From: Pseudomonas entomophila
Lineage (GTDB): Bacteria; Pseudomonadota; Gammaproteobacteria; Pseudomonadales; Pseudomonadaceae
Length of the DNA: 64,000 nt
NCBI RefSeq assembly: GCF_018417595.1
Contig: NZ_CP070982.1
Coordinates: 1,885,501 to 1,949,500 of the forward strand
Direction: 5' to 3'
Made by a program: the position numbers and the translations under genes. The stretch's first letter is position 1. Every line of letters begins with the position of its first letter. The notes beneath the pieces were generated by a model, which searched no databases, was not told the DNA's origin, and saw only the letters and a program-made list of their open reading frames with translations. Positions 1 to 9,522 of this stretch are shown in pieces.

Positions 1-1
1 C

Positions 2-1999
2 ATCACCGCCCGTGGCGCCTGGGTGGGCGTGCAGCGCCACTTCCGCGAGCGCGGCATCAACGTGCAGGAAGACCCGATCACCGTGGTCGGTGTCGGCGAC
101 ATGGCCGGCGACGTGTTCGGCAACGGCCTGCTGATGTCCGACAAGCTGCAACTGGTGGCGGCGTTCAACCACCTGCATATCTTCATCGACCCGAACCCGG
201 ACCCGGCCACCAGCTTCGTCGAGCGCAAGCGCCTGTTCGATTTGCCGCGCTCGGCCTGGAGCGACTACGACACCAGCATCATGTCCGAAGGCGGCGGGAT
301 CTTCCCGCGCAGCGCCAAGAGCATCGCCATCAGCCCGCAGATGAAGGAACGCTTCGCCATCGAAGCCGACCGCCTGACACCCACCGAGCTGCTGCATGCG
401 CTGCTGCAAGCGCCGGTCGACCTGCTGTGGAACGGTGGTATCGGCACTTACGTCAAGGCCAGCACTGAAAGCCACGCTGATGTCGGCGACAAGGCCAACG
501 ACGCCCTGCGCGTCAATGGCAACGAGCTGCGCTGCAAGGTGGTGGGCGAGGGCGGCAACCTGGGCATGACCCAGCTCGGCCGTGTCGAGTTCGGCCTGAA
601 CGGCGGCGCCACCAACACCGACTTCATCGACAACGCCGGTGGCGTGGACTGCTCCGACCACGAGGTCAATATCAAGATCCTGCTCAATGAGGTTGTGCAG
701 GGTGGCGACATGACCGAGAAGCAGCGCAACCAACTGCTGGGCAGCATGACCGACGAAGTCGCCGGCCTGGTGCTGGGCAACAACTACAAGCAGACGCAAG
801 CGCTGTCGCTGGCGGCCCGCCGCGCCCGCGAGCGGATCGCCGAGTACAAGCGCCTGATGGCCGACCTTGAGGCCCGTGGCAAGCTGGACCGTGCCATCGA
901 GTTCCTGCCCACCGAGGAGCAGTTGGCCGAGCGCCTGGCGGCTGGCCAGGGCTTGACCCGCGCCGAGCTGTCGGTGCTGATCTCGTACAGCAAGATCGAC
1001 CTCAAGGAGCAACTGCTCAAGTCGCTGGTGCCGGATGACGACTATCTCACCCGTGACATGGAGACAGCCTTCCCGCCGTCGCTGGTGAGCAAGTTCGCCG
1101 ATTCGATGCGCCGTCACCGCCTGAAGCGCGAGATCGTCAGCACCCAGATCGCCAACGACCTGGTCAACAACATGGGCATCACCTTCGTGCAGCGCTTGAA
1201 GGAGTCCACCGGCATGAGCCCGGCGAACGTTGCCGGCGCCTATGTGATCGTGCGCGACATCTTCCACCTGCCGCACTGGTTCCGCCAGATCGAGGCGTTG
1301 GACTACCAGGTGCCGGCCGAGATCCAGCTGACGTTGATGGACGAACTGATGCGCCTGGGCCGTCGCGCCACCCGCTGGTTCCTGCGTAGCCGGCGCAACG
1401 AGCAGGACGCGGGTCGTGACGTCGCCCACTTCGGGCCGGTGCTCGCGCAGTTGGGGCTCAAGCTCGACGAGTTGCTGGAAGGGCCGACCCGCGAGCGCTG
1501 GATGGTTCGCTACCAGAGCTTCGTCGAGGCCGGCGTGCCGGAACTGCTGGCGCGCATGGTCGCGGGGACCACCCACCTGTACACCCTGCTGCCGATCATC
1601 GAGGCCTCGGACGTCACTGGCCATGACCCGGCGCAAGTGGCCAAGGCGTTCTTCGCCGTGGGTAGCTCGCTGGACCTGACCTGGTACCTGCAGGAGATCA
1701 GCAACCTGCCGGTGGACAACAACTGGCAGGCCCTGGCCCGCGAGGCGTTCCGCGACGATATCGACCTGCAGCAGCGGGCGATCACCATCTCCGTGTTGCA
1801 GATGGCCGATGCGCCGGACGACATGGACGCCCGCGTCGCGCTGTGGTGCGAGCAGCACCGGGTGATGGTCGAGCGCTGGCGCGCCATGCTCGACGATCTG
1901 CGCAACGCCACCGGTACCGACTATGCGATGTACGCGGTGGCCAACCGCGAGCTGGTCGACCTGGCGATGAGCGGGCAGGCGGTGGTGATTCCGTCCTGA
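2..1999 (+). CDS. gdhB: NAD-specific glutamate dehydrogenase, large type, C-terminal part (5' end outside window)
   Basis: This is the C-terminal 665 residues of the roughly 1600-residue (180-kDa class) NAD-dependent glutamate dehydrogenase, a cytoplasmic enzyme that deaminates glutamate to 2-oxoglutarate and ammonia. The reading frame is open from base 2, so the start lies upstream of the window and the GTG at 23 is only an internal codon. The segment begins in the dinucleotide-binding part of the dehydrogenase core: GVGDMAGDVFGNG is the glycine-rich stretch, followed by AFNHLHIFIDPNPDP. The rest is the long helical C-terminal region typical of this class. The stop at 1997-1999 is followed by a strong terminator, so gdhB ends its transcript. 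Identity is firm; the N-terminal part cannot be judged. Confidence 0.95.
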   Translation: MTARGAWVGVQRHFRERGINVQEDPITVVGVGDMAGDVFGNGLLMSDKLQLVAAFNHLHIFIDPNPDPATSFVERKRLFDLPRSAWSDYDTSIMSEGGGIFPRSAKSIAISPQMKERFAIEADRLTPTELLHALLQAPVDLLWNGGIGTYVKASTESHADVGDKANDALRVNGNELRCKVVGEGGNLGMTQLGRVEFGLNGGATNTDFIDNAGGVDCSDHEVNIKILLNEVVQGGDMTEKQRNQLLGSMTDEVAGLVLGNNYKQTQALSLAARRARERIAEYKRLMADLEARGKLDRAIEFLPTEEQLAERLAAGQGLTRAELSVLISYSKIDLKEQLLKSLVPDDDYLTRDMETAFPPSLVSKFADSMRRHRLKREIVSTQIANDLVNNMGITFVQRLKESTGMSPANVAGAYVIVRDIFHLPHWFRQIEALDYQVPAEIQLTLMDELMRLGRRATRWFLRSRRNEQDAGRDVAHFGPVLAQLGLKLDELLEGPTRERWMVRYQSFVEAGVPELLARMVAGTTHLYTLLPIIEASDVTGHDPAQVAKAFFAVGSSLDLTWYLQEISNLPVDNNWQALAREAFRDDIDLQQRAITISVLQMADAPDDMDARVALWCEQHRVMVERWRAMLDDLRNATGTDYAMYAVANRELVDLAMSGQAVVIPS

Positions 2000-2022
2000 G
2001 CCTTGCGTTGAAGTAAAAAAAG

Positions 2023-2051
2023 AAGCCCCGGCAGCGATGCCGGGGCTTTTT
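2023..2051 (+). terminator. Rho-independent terminator after gdhB
   Basis: AAGCCCCGGC at 2023-2032 pairs with GCCGGGGCTT at 2039-2048 around a 6-nt loop, followed by a T run to 2051. It sits 24 bases after the gdhB stop. An A run upstream (2014-2021) could give weak activity on the other strand for ppsR. Confidence 0.9.
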
Positions 2052-2090
2052 CATGGGGTCCTGGCGCGGATTTTGTGGTGGTGCGCAAAT

Positions 2091-2114
2091 CGAGCGCCGC
2101 GCGGGCGGCGCTCG
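2091..2114. repeat. Interspersed GC-rich palindrome (CGAGCGCCGC type), copy 1
   Basis: CGAGCGCCGC at 2091-2100 pairs perfectly with GCGGCGCTCG at 2105-2114. Related copies are at 23311-23331 and 48846-48869, each in a short intergenic gap beyond a gene end. Here it lies just downstream of ppsR. It is a different palindrome family from the GTAGGAGCGG repeats in the same window. Confidence 0.75.
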
Positions 2115-2154
2115 GTCTGGCTGGCGATAAAAATCTTATGGCGAGCCCCTCGCG

Positions 2155-2973
2155 TTACTTGAACCGCCGCTCCACGCCTTTCTCCACCAGGATCTTCGCC
2201 GAAATCTCCTCCACCGAGAAATGCGTGGAGTTGATGTTGGGGATGTTCTCCTTGCGGAACAGGTTCTCCACCTCGCGCACCTCGAACTCGCACTGGGCAA
2301 AGCTCGAATAGCGGCTGTTGGGCTTGCGCTCGTGGCGGATGGCGGTCAGGCGGTCGGGGTCGATGGTCAGGCCGAACAGCTTGTTGTGGTGCTTCTTCAG
2401 CACCGCTGGCAACTGCAGGCGCTCCATGTCGTCCTCGGTCAGCGGGTAGTTGGCGGCGCGAATACCAAACTGCATGGCCATGTACAGGCAGGTCGGGGTC
2501 TTGCCGCACCGCGACACGCCCACCAGAATCAGGTCGGCCTTGTCGTAGTAGTGGGTACGCGCGCCATCGTCGTTGTCGAGGGCGAAGTTGACCGCCTCGA
2601 TGCGCTCCATGTAGTTCGAATTGCCGCCGATCGAGTGGGATTTACCCACGGAATAAGACGAATGGGCGGTCAATTCCTGCTCGAGTGGGGATAAGAACGT
2701 CGAGAAGATGTCGATCATGAAGCCATTGGACGTGGCCATGACCTCACGGATGTCCTGGTTGACGATGGTGTCGAAGATGATTGGGCGCACCCCGTCGCGC
2801 TCGGCCGCGGCGTTGATCTGCTGGACCATGGCGCGAGCCTTGTCCAGCGTATCGATGTAGGGGCGCGTGAATTTGTTGAACGGAATGCTCTCGAATTGTG
2901 CGAGCAGGCTCTGGCCCAGCGTTTCTGCGGTGATGCCGGTACCGTCGGAGATGAAGAACGCAGTTCGTTTCAT
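2155..2973 (-). CDS. ppsR: PEP synthase regulatory protein (bifunctional kinase/pyrophosphorylase, DUF299)
   Basis: PpsR inactivates PEP synthase by ADP-dependent phosphorylation of a threonine near the catalytic histidine and reactivates it by a Pi-dependent reaction. The protein is 272 aa, the normal family length, and cytoplasmic. Family marks are [19 protein letters not shown] near the N terminus and the P-loop [10 protein letters not shown] at about residues 150-159. I use the ATG at 2971-2973 (MKRTAFF) rather than the GTG two codons upstream, because MKRTAF matches the usual start. It is divergent from ppsA, its substrate gene, with 181 bp between the two starts, so both sides of the switch share one control region. 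Confidence 0.95.
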   Translation of the reverse strand: MKRTAFFISDGTGITAETLGQSLLAQFESIPFNKFTRPYIDTLDKARAMVQQINAAAERDGVRPIIFDTIVNQDIREVMATSNGFMIDIFSTFLSPLEQELTAHSSYSVGKSHSIGGNSNYMERIEAVNFALDNDDGARTHYYDKADLILVGVSRCGKTPTCLYMAMQFGIRAANYPLTEDDMERLQLPAVLKKHHNKLFGLTIDPDRLTAIRHERKPNSRYSSFAQCEFEVREVENLFRKENIPNINSTHFSVEEISAKILVEKGVERRFK

Positions 2974-3018
2974 TTGCACCTGGGGCCTTAAGCTGCCGAA
3001 TATTTCTGGATATGATAG

Positions 3019-3034
3019 GTTCGGTTTGCCGAAC
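3019..3034. promoter_or_regulatory. Perfect inverted repeat between ppsR and ppsA, candidate operator
   Basis: GTTCGG-TTTG-CCGAAC is a perfect 6-bp dyad with a 4-nt spacer near the middle of the divergent ppsR/ppsA gap (2974-3154). A TATGAT hexamer at 3011-3016 could be a -10 toward ppsA, but I see no good -35 for it. The dyad does not match the Cra/FruR palindrome known to control ppsA in enteric bacteria, so the binding protein is unknown. Confidence 0.35.
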
Positions 3035-3154
3035 AGGGTCGTTTGGCATTCTCACTTATTTTCCAGGTCCAGGCCACAAGCGTCCCGGCCCAGTCGCACA
3101 ACCGGCAGGCGGGCGCCCTTGAGCTTTTCCAATACAGTTAGTGGAGAGATCACC

Positions 3155-5530
3155 TTGGTAGAGTACGTAGTTTCCCTCGATAAGCTCGGCGTCCATGATG
3201 TGGAGCATGTGGGGGGCAAGAACGCATCCCTCGGCGAGATGATCAGCAACCTCGCCGGTGCCGGCGTGTCGGTGCCGGGCGGCTTTGCCACTACGGCCCA
3301 GGCGTACCGCGACTTTCTCGAGCAGAGTGGCCTGAACGACCGCATCCATGCGGCGCTCGACGCCCTGGATGTGGACGACATCAACGCCCTGGCCAAGACC
3401 GGCGCGCAGATCCGCCAGTGGGTGATGGAAGCCGAATTCCCGGCGCGCCTGGATTCGGAAATCCGTACGGCCTTCGCGCAGATGTCCAAGGGCAACGACA
3501 ACATGGCCGTGGCCGTGCGTTCCTCGGCCACCGCCGAAGACCTGCCGGACGCCTCCTTCGCTGGCCAGCAGGAGACCTTCCTCAACATCCGTGGCGTCGA
3601 CAACGTCATCCGTGCCGCCAAGGAAGTCTTCGCCTCGCTGTTCAACGACCGCGCCATCGCCTACCGCGTGCACCAGGGCTTCGACCACAAGCTGGTCGCC
3701 CTGTCCGCCGGCGTGCAGCGCATGGTCCGCTCGGAAACCGGCACCGCTGGCGTGATGTTCACCCTCGATACCGAATCGGGCTTCCGCGACGTGGTGTTCA
3801 TCACCGGTGCCTACGGCCTGGGTGAAACCGTCGTGCAGGGCGCGGTCAACCCCGACGAATTCTATGTCCACAAGCAGACGCTGCAGGCCGGTCGCCCGGC
3901 GATCCTGCGCCGCAACCTGGGCAGCAAGGCGATCAAGATGGTCTACGGCGACGAAGCCAAGGCCGGCCGTTCGGTCAAGACCGTCGAAGTCGACCGTGCT
4001 GAACGCGCACGCTTCTGCCTGAGCGACGCCGAAGTCAACGAACTGGCCAAGCAGGCCATGATCATCGAGCAGCACTACCAGCGCCCGATGGACATCGAGT
4101 GGGCCAAGGACGGTGACGACGGCAAGCTGTACATCGTCCAGGCCCGCCCCGAGACCGTGAAGAGCCGCTCCAGCGCCAATGTCATGGAGCGCTACCTGCT
4201 GAAAGAGAAGGGCACCGTGCTGGTCGAAGGCCGGGCCATTGGCCAGCGCATCGGCGCGGGCAAGGTCCGCGTGATCCACGACGTCTCGGAAATGGACAAG
4301 GTCCAGCCGGGCGACGTGCTGGTCTCGGACATGACCGACCCGGACTGGGAACCGGTGATGAAACGCGCCAGCGCCATTGTCACCAACCGCGGCGGCCGTA
4401 CCTGCCACGCGGCGATCATCGCCCGTGAGCTGGGCATCCCGGCGGTCGTCGGTTGCGGCAACGCCACCCAGGTGCTCAAAGACGGCCAGGGCGTCACCGT
4501 TTCCTGCGCCGAAGGCGACACCGGCTTCATCTTCGAAGGCGAGCTGGGCTTCGACATCAAGCAGAACTCGGTGGACGCCATGCCCGAGCTGCCGTTCAAG
4601 ATCATGATGAACGTCGGCAACCCGGACCGCGCCTTCGACTTCGCTCAGTTGCCCAACGCCGGTGTGGGCCTTGCGCGCCTGGAATTCATCATCAACCGCA
4701 TGATCGGCGTGCACCCCAAGGCGCTGCTCAACTACGCCGGCCTGCCGCCTGAGCTGAAAGACAGCGTCGACAAGCGCATCGCCGGCTACGATGATCCGGT
4801 TGGCTTCTATGTCGAGAAACTGGTCGAGGGCATCAGCACCCTGGCCGCGGCCTTCTACCCGAAAAAGGTCATCGTGCGCCTGTCGGACTTCAAGTCCAAC
4901 GAGTACGCCAACCTGATCGGCGGCAAGCTGTACGAGCCGGAAGAAGAGAACCCGATGCTGGGCTTCCGTGGCGCCTCGCGCTATATCAGCGAATCGTTCC
5001 GTGACTGCTTCGAGCTCGAGTGCCGCGCACTCAAGCGCGTGCGCAACGATATGGGCCTGACCAACGTCGAGATCATGGTGCCGTTCGTGCGCACCCTGGG
5101 CGAGGCCAGCCAGGTCGTCGATCTGCTCGCCGAGAACGGCCTGGCCCGCGGCGACAACGGCCTGCGCGTGATCATGATGTGTGAACTGCCGTCCAACGCG
5201 CTGCTGGCCGAGGAGTTCCTCGAGTACTTCGACGGCTTCTCCATCGGCTCCAACGACCTCACTCAGCTGACACTGGGCCTGGACCGCGACTCCGGCATCA
5301 TCGCCCACCTGTTCGACGAGCGTAACCCGGCCGTGAAGAAGCTGCTGGCCAACGCCATCCAGGCGTGCAACAAGGCCGGCAAGTACATCGGCATCTGCGG
5401 CCAGGGCCCGTCGGACCACCCGGACCTCGCCAAGTGGCTGATGGAACAGGGTATCGAGAGCGTGTCGCTGAACCCGGACTCGGTGCTTGAAACCTGGTTC
5501 TTCCTGGCCGAAGGCCAGGGCGCGGCCTGA
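3155..5530 (+). CDS. ppsA: Phosphoenolpyruvate synthase (pyruvate, water dikinase)
   Basis: PpsA converts pyruvate and ATP to PEP, AMP and phosphate in gluconeogenesis. The protein is 791 aa. Order: N-terminal ATP-grasp PEP/pyruvate-binding domain (about 20-345), swivelling phosphohistidine domain with [17 protein letters not shown] whose histidine is residue 418, then the C-terminal PEP/pyruvate TIM barrel with [13 protein letters not shown] and [17 protein letters not shown]. The start is taken at the TTG at 3155-3157 ([12 protein letters not shown]): it is preceded by GGAG at 3142-3145 and gives the normal family length, while the longer open frame upstream runs through the promoter region. 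The threonine just before the catalytic histidine is the residue that PpsR is known to phosphorylate. Confidence 0.96.
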   Translation: MVEYVVSLDKLGVHDVEHVGGKNASLGEMISNLAGAGVSVPGGFATTAQAYRDFLEQSGLNDRIHAALDALDVDDINALAKTGAQIRQWVMEAEFPARLDSEIRTAFAQMSKGNDNMAVAVRSSATAEDLPDASFAGQQETFLNIRGVDNVIRAAKEVFASLFNDRAIAYRVHQGFDHKLVALSAGVQRMVRSETGTAGVMFTLDTESGFRDVVFITGAYGLGETVVQGAVNPDEFYVHKQTLQAGRPAILRRNLGSKAIKMVYGDEAKAGRSVKTVEVDRAERARFCLSDAEVNELAKQAMIIEQHYQRPMDIEWAKDGDDGKLYIVQARPETVKSRSSANVMERYLLKEKGTVLVEGRAIGQRIGAGKVRVIHDVSEMDKVQPGDVLVSDMTDPDWEPVMKRASAIVTNRGGRTCHAAIIARELGIPAVVGCGNATQVLKDGQGVTVSCAEGDTGFIFEGELGFDIKQNSVDAMPELPFKIMMNVGNPDRAFDFAQLPNAGVGLARLEFIINRMIGVHPKALLNYAGLPPELKDSVDKRIAGYDDPVGFYVEKLVEGISTLAAAFYPKKVIVRLSDFKSNEYANLIGGKLYEPEEENPMLGFRGASRYISESFRDCFELECRALKRVRNDMGLTNVEIMVPFVRTLGEASQVVDLLAENGLARGDNGLRVIMMCELPSNALLAEEFLEYFDGFSIGSNDLTQLTLGLDRDSGIIAHLFDERNPAVKKLLANAIQACNKAGKYIGICGQGPSDHPDLAKWLMEQGIESVSLNPDSVLETWFFLAEGQGAA

Positions 5531-5540
5531 TGCAATACCT

Positions 5541-5564
5541 GCGGGAGCGCCCGTGCGCTCCCGC
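5541..5564 (+). terminator. Strong hairpin after ppsA, possible terminator
   Basis: GCGGGAGCGC (5541-5550) pairs perfectly with GCGCTCCCGC (5555-5564) around CCGT, 10 bases after the ppsA stop. There is no T run, so it may be a 3'-end stabiliser or a REP relative rather than an intrinsic terminator. Confidence 0.45.
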
Positions 5565-5574
5565 ATGAAACCCT

Positions 5575-5661
5575 GTGGGAGCGGGCTTGCCCCGCGATAG
5601 CGCCAGCCAGGACAGCACTGTCCGTCGGCCTGGTTCAATCGCGGGTCAAGCCCGCTCCCAC
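5575..5661. repeat. REP pair (GTGGGAGCGGGCTTGCCCC family)
   Basis: GTGGGAGCGGGCTTGCCCC... at 5575-5598 recurs inverted at 5638-5661, about 40 bp between the copies. This is the arrangement of P. putida REP/BIME elements. It fills most of the ppsA-hydrolase gap. The same family occurs at 51901-51966. Confidence 0.85.
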
Positions 5662-5690
5662 GTTCATGTCCTTAGTTTGTTCGTGAATCC

Positions 5691-6689
5691 ATGCAAAGCA
5701 GCAGCACCCTTTTCCCCGTCGCGTTGCTCAGTGCCGAGCGCCGCGGCGACCTCAGCGAAGACGTCTATCGGATCAAGGCCGGCAACAGCCCGGACCCGAG
5801 CGTCGAACTGGCAGTCACCCGCCTGGGGCTGGCTGATCAACGGCGCGCCCAGGGCGTGCCGGTCATTCTGCTGCACGGCAGTTTTTCCAACCGACGGTTC
5901 TGGTTCTCGCCAAAGGGTATCGGCCTGGGTGCCTTCCTCGCACGCGCCGGATTCGACGTTTGGGTCCCGGAAATGCGCGGTCACGGCCTGTCGCCGCGCA
6001 ACCGTGACTGGCGGCACAACCGGGTAGCGGACTACGCCCGCTACGACTTGCCGGTGATTGCTGCGTTCGTTCACGAGCAGACCGGCCAGGTGCCGCACTG
6101 GGTTGGGCACTCGTTGGGCGGCATCACGCTGGCCGCAGCCCTGGGCAGCGGGTACCTGGAGGCCGGGCTGGTGGCCAGCGCGGCGCTCTTCGGCACCCAG
6201 GTCAGCCGTGTCTACTGGCCGTTGAAGGTGCCGCCGGTGGAGTGGGGCGCGCGCCTGTTGATCAAGCGTTTTGCGCAGATTTCCGGCTCGCGCCTCAAGC
6301 GTGGCCCGGAGGACGAGCCCATTGGCCTGGCCCTGGAAAGCCTGCGCTGGAATGGCCTGTTCGGTCGCTTTGGTGACAAGGAGCAGGACTGGTGGGCGGG
6401 GCTGGCGGACGTCGAGGTGCCGCTGCTGGCGGTGGCCGGCGCGGCGGACTTCCAGGACCCGGTGTGGGCCTGCCGCAAGCTGTTCGAACAGTTCGGCGGC
6501 GACAGCAAGCAGTTCCTGCGGCTGGGGCGCGAGGAGGGCTTCGAGGCCTTCGGGCATGTCGACATGCTGGTCAGCAAGGCGGCGCAGGCGCAGGTGTGGC
6601 CGCTGGTGGAGCGCTGGTTGAGGGATCCGCTGGTCGCGGTGCATGCCTCGACGGTGGCGGCTGAGCCGGTACACGCAGCAGCAAACTGA
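5691..6689 (+). CDS. Alpha/beta hydrolase
   Basis: A 332-aa soluble alpha/beta-hydrolase-fold protein of unknown substrate. VILLHGSFSNRRFW is the oxyanion-hole HG motif. GHSLGG is the nucleophile elbow, with Ser141 as nucleophile. The acid is probably the Asp in VAGAADFQDP and the base the His in FEAFGHVDML near residue 285. VWVPEMRGHGLS is the usual strand-4 segment. I see no signal peptide. It begins 160 bp after ppsA beyond a REP pair, so it probably has its own promoter, and is followed after about 90 bp by rraA. The fold is certain; lipase, esterase or other activity cannot be decided from sequence. Confidence 0.8.
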   Translation: MQSSSTLFPVALLSAERRGDLSEDVYRIKAGNSPDPSVELAVTRLGLADQRRAQGVPVILLHGSFSNRRFWFSPKGIGLGAFLARAGFDVWVPEMRGHGLSPRNRDWRHNRVADYARYDLPVIAAFVHEQTGQVPHWVGHSLGGITLAAALGSGYLEAGLVASAALFGTQVSRVYWPLKVPPVEWGARLLIKRFAQISGSRLKRGPEDEPIGLALESLRWNGLFGRFGDKEQDWWAGLADVEVPLLAVAGAADFQDPVWACRKLFEQFGGDSKQFLRLGREEGFEAFGHVDMLVSKAAQAQVWPLVERWLRDPLVAVHASTVAAEPVHAAAN

Positions 6690-6776
6690 CTGACCGGTCC
6701 CGGATGACTGCCATGCCGTCCAAGGTGTAGCCTTGATGCCACCTTCGCTTTCGTTGTGACTGACAGGAGTTTCCCC

Positions 6777-7268
6777 ATGCAGCATTACGTAACGCCCGAC
6801 CTGTGCGACGCCTACCCGGACCTGGTCCAGGTGCTCGAACCCATGTTCAGCAACTTCGGTGGCCGCGATTCGTTCGGTGGCCAGATCGTCACCATCAAGT
6901 GCTTCGAGGACAACTCGCTGGTCAAGGAGCAAGTCGATCTCGACGGCAAGGGCAAGGTCCTGGTGGTCGATGGCGGCGGTTCGCTGCGCCGCGCGCTGCT
7001 GGGCGACATGCTTGCAGAGAAAGCCGCGAAGAATGGCTGGGAAGGCCTGGTGATCTACGGCTGCGTGCGTGACGTCGATGTGCTGGTGCAGACCGATGTC
7101 GGCGTGCAGGCCCTGGCCAGCCACCCGATGAAGACCGACAAACGCGGCATCGGCGACCTCAACGTCGCGGTCACGTTTGCCGGCGTGACCTTCCGCCCGG
7201 GCGAGTATGTGTATGCCGACAACAATGGCGTCATCGTCTCGCCAAGCCCGCTGAAGATGCCGGAGTGA
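6777..7268 (+). CDS. rraA: RraA-like protein (regulator of RNase E activity A / HMG-aldolase fold)
   Basis: This 163-aa protein belongs to the RraA family, whose E. coli member binds RNase E and inhibits mRNA processing. The fold is shared with class II 4-hydroxy-4-methyl-2-oxoglutarate aldolases. [26 protein letters not shown] followed by [14 protein letters not shown] carries the family Gly-rich loop, Arg and the RD pair. Start: ATG at 6777 with AGGAG at 6765-6769; an in-frame GTG at 6756 lies upstream of that ribosome binding site and is rejected. In Pseudomonas these proteins are annotated RraA, but aldolase or oxaloacetate decarboxylase activity is possible, since several RraA homologues retain it. 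Confidence 0.88.
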   Translation: MQHYVTPDLCDAYPDLVQVLEPMFSNFGGRDSFGGQIVTIKCFEDNSLVKEQVDLDGKGKVLVVDGGGSLRRALLGDMLAEKAAKNGWEGLVIYGCVRDVDVLVQTDVGVQALASHPMKTDKRGIGDLNVAVTFAGVTFRPGEYVYADNNGVIVSPSPLKMPE

Positions 7269-7295
7269 CGCGCCGCGGGCGCTGATGGAGCTTTG

Positions 7296-8291
7296 ATGTT
7301 CGAGGAAGACAACGCGCAGTGGGGCCTGGTGCATGCCCTGGTGCTCGATGGCAAGGGCGGCGCGCGTTCGATCGCCCGGACCGAGCTGGACGATCTGCAG
7401 TTGGATGCTCATGAGAGCCTGTGGCTGCATTGGGATCGCAGCCACCCGCAGACCCGCACCTGGCTGCTGCAGGACAGTGGCCTGAGCGCGTTCGCCTGCG
7501 ACCTGCTGCTGGAGGAAAACACCCGTCCACGCCTGCTGCAACTGGCCAACGAGCAGATGCTGCTGTTCCTGCGCGGCGTCAACCTCAACCCGGGCGCGGA
7601 GCCTGAAGACATGGTGTCGGTGCGCATCTTCGCCGAGGCGCGCCGGGTCATCTCGCTGCGCCTGCGCCCTTTGCGCGCCAGTGACGAAATACTGCAACAG
7701 CTGGACGAGGGCAGGGGGCCGAAATCTGCCTCCGAACTGCTCCTGCTGATGGGCGAGCTGTTGACGGAAAAGGTCCAGGCACTGGTCAGCGACCTGTCGG
7801 AAGCCGTCGATCTCGAGGAAGAGAAGGTGGAATCCGACGAACGGTATGCACCAGAGCAGGGCAGCCTGCAGCAAATCCGTCGTCGCGCCGCCGGCCTGCG
7901 CCGTTTCCTCGCCCCGCAGCGGGATATCTACGCCCAGTTGTCGCGCAACAAGTGCAGCTGGTTCGCCGACCCCGACGCGGACTACTGGAACGAGCTGAAC
8001 AACAGTCTGATCCGCTACCTGGAAGAGCTGGAACTGGCCCGCGAGCGCGCCGCGCTGGTGCTGGAGAGCGAGGATCGGCGGCGCAGCGAGCGGATGAACC
8101 GGACCATGTACCGCTTCGGCATCATCACCTGCATCTTCCTGCCCATGAGCTTCGTGACTGGTCTGCTGGGCATCAACGTCGGCGGTATTCCGGGTTCCAG
8201 CAGCCCTTATGGCTTCCTGTTCGCCAGCCTGATCGTGCTGGGGTTGGCGGTGGGGCAGTGGCTGTTGTTCCGGCGGCTGAGGTGGGTGTGA
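7296..8291 (+). CDS. cmaX: CorA/ZntB-family divalent cation transporter CmaX
   Basis: A 331-aa member of the CorA-like family. It has a long soluble, helical N-terminal domain and two C-terminal membrane helices. The pore signature after the first helix is GIN (FVTGLLGINVGGIP, near residue 290), the variant seen in ZntB-type proteins, instead of the GMN of Mg-transporting CorA. Mg, Zn or Ni transport are therefore all possible. The protein ends in LFRRLRWV, as usual. The start ATG at 7296 has GGAG at 7286-7289. The gene is followed by cfrX, cmpX and sigX, the order known in P. aeruginosa and P. fluorescens, where cmaX-cfrX-cmpX belongs to the SigX envelope-stress locus. That context is why I use the name cmaX. 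Confidence 0.88.
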   Translation: MFEEDNAQWGLVHALVLDGKGGARSIARTELDDLQLDAHESLWLHWDRSHPQTRTWLLQDSGLSAFACDLLLEENTRPRLLQLANEQMLLFLRGVNLNPGAEPEDMVSVRIFAEARRVISLRLRPLRASDEILQQLDEGRGPKSASELLLLMGELLTEKVQALVSDLSEAVDLEEEKVESDERYAPEQGSLQQIRRRAAGLRRFLAPQRDIYAQLSRNKCSWFADPDADYWNELNNSLIRYLEELELARERAALVLESEDRRRSERMNRTMYRFGIITCIFLPMSFVTGLLGINVGGIPGSSSPYGFLFASLIVLGLAVGQWLLFRRLRWV

Positions 8292-8408
8292 TGCGTCTCA
8301 TCACGGGGCAAGGCGGGCGCAAATCTCATTTTGAAACATTCGTCCCACATTCATGTGTGACCCATCGGGCGGCGCCCTCGTCTTTGACTCACATTGCGCG
8401 AGGTGCCC

Positions 8409-8672
8409 ATGCACGATCCGTTTGAAGAATCCCTGCGCGACCTGCTCAAGGCGTCGCCGTCCGGCCATGACCGTGACGACGCCGCTTGCCTGGGTCGCGT
8501 GCTCAAGACCGCCAACCGCCAGGTCGGCGCGGGTGATCTGTTCAGCTTGCTTGGCCGCTGGAGCCAGGCGCTGCTGATTGCCGTGAACAATGGCTCGGCG
8601 CATGTCGCGCCGGTCCGTCGCAACTCTACCCGCAACGCTGCCGCTGGCAGGCACGCAGATAAGGCCGATTGA
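8409..8672 (+). CDS. cfrX: CfrX, small protein of the cmaX-cfrX-cmpX-sigX locus
   Basis: An 87-aa protein with no recognised catalytic motif. It starts at ATG 8409 (MHDPFEESL), with GAGG at 8399-8402. It has an acidic N-terminal half, a hydrophobic stretch LLGRWSQALLIAV around residues 47-59 and a basic, low-complexity C terminus. It is identified from its position between cmaX and cmpX, where a protein of this size is called CfrX; its function is not established. Its stop lies 2 bases before the cmpX ATG, so the two are translated together. Confidence 0.8.
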   Translation: MHDPFEESLRDLLKASPSGHDRDDAACLGRVLKTANRQVGAGDLFSLLGRWSQALLIAVNNGSAHVAPVRRNSTRNAAAGRHADKAD

Positions 8673-8674
8673 AT

Positions 8675-9499
8675 ATGGAACTCGATCTCTGGACCCAGAG
8701 CCTGGTCACCGCCATGACCGCCCTTTGGACCAAGGTGGCGAACTTCATCCCCAACCTGTTCGGCGCGCTGGTCGTGGTGCTGCTTGGTTTCGTCGTGGCC
8801 AAGCTGCTCGACACCCTGCTCTCCAAGGTGCTCGCCAAGTTCGGCCTCGACCGCCTGATGAGCGGCACCGGGCTGACCAAGATGCTGGCCCGGGTCGGCA
8901 TCCAGGTGCCGATCTCGACGCTGATCGGCAAGGTCGTCTACTGGTTCGTGCTGCTGATCTTCCTGGTTTCGGCCGCTGAGTCGCTTGGGCTTGAGCGGGT
9001 TTCGGCAACCCTCGACATGCTCGCCCTGTACCTGCCCAAAGTGTTCGGCGCGGCGCTGGTGCTGCTGGCCGGTGTGCTGCTGGCACAACTGGCCAATGGC
9101 CTGGTGCGCGGCGCCGCCGAGGGTATCGGCCTGGAGTACGCCGCAGGCGTCGGGCGTATCGTCCAGGGCCTGGTGATCATCATCAGCATCTCGGTGGCCA
9201 TCAGCCAGCTGGAGGTCAAGACCGACCTGCTGAACCACGTGATCGTCATCGGTTTGATTACCGTTGGTCTGGCCGTTGCACTGGCGATGGGCCTGGGCAG
9301 CCGTGAAATCGCCGGGCAGATCCTGGCAGGAATCTATGTGCGCGAGCTGTATCAAGTAGGCCAGCAGGTGCGTATTGGCGAGGTCGAAGGGCATATCGAG
9401 GAGATCGGCACGGTCAAGACGACGCTACTCACTGATGATGGCGAATTAGTGTCGTTTTCTAATCGCGTGCTGCTCGAGCAGCGCGTGAATAGCCGCTAA
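8675..9499 (+). CDS. cmpX: CmpX, MscS-like membrane protein
   Basis: A 274-aa inner-membrane protein. About five hydrophobic helices lie within residues 20-205. The small MscS-type beta domain follows, with ALAMGLGSREIAGQILAGIYVRELYQVGQQVRIGEVEGHIEEIG. Proteins of this family relate to mechanosensitive channels and modulate envelope homeostasis. In P. aeruginosa CmpX affects SigX activity. ATG 8675 is used, with AAGG at 8661-8664; the TTG two codons upstream overlaps the cfrX stop and is less likely. sigX starts 89 bp downstream, beyond a hairpin. Confidence 0.88.
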   Translation: MELDLWTQSLVTAMTALWTKVANFIPNLFGALVVVLLGFVVAKLLDTLLSKVLAKFGLDRLMSGTGLTKMLARVGIQVPISTLIGKVVYWFVLLIFLVSAAESLGLERVSATLDMLALYLPKVFGAALVLLAGVLLAQLANGLVRGAAEGIGLEYAAGVGRIVQGLVIIISISVAISQLEVKTDLLNHVIVIGLITVGLAVALAMGLGSREIAGQILAGIYVRELYQVGQQVRIGEVEGHIEEIGTVKTTLLTDDGELVSFSNRVLLEQRVNSR

Positions 9500-9522
9500 C
9501 CGCACAAAAGCTGTTAATGTAT

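Noticed and set aside
3056..5638. Very long open frames antisense to ppsA, and likewise antisense to the 5.7-7.8 kb, rlmKL, xdhB, smc and ligA genes
   Set aside because: They mirror strong coding genes in GC-rich DNA, lack plausible starts with ribosome binding sites, and encode low-complexity His/Gln/Arg/Val-rich sequence typical of antisense frames.
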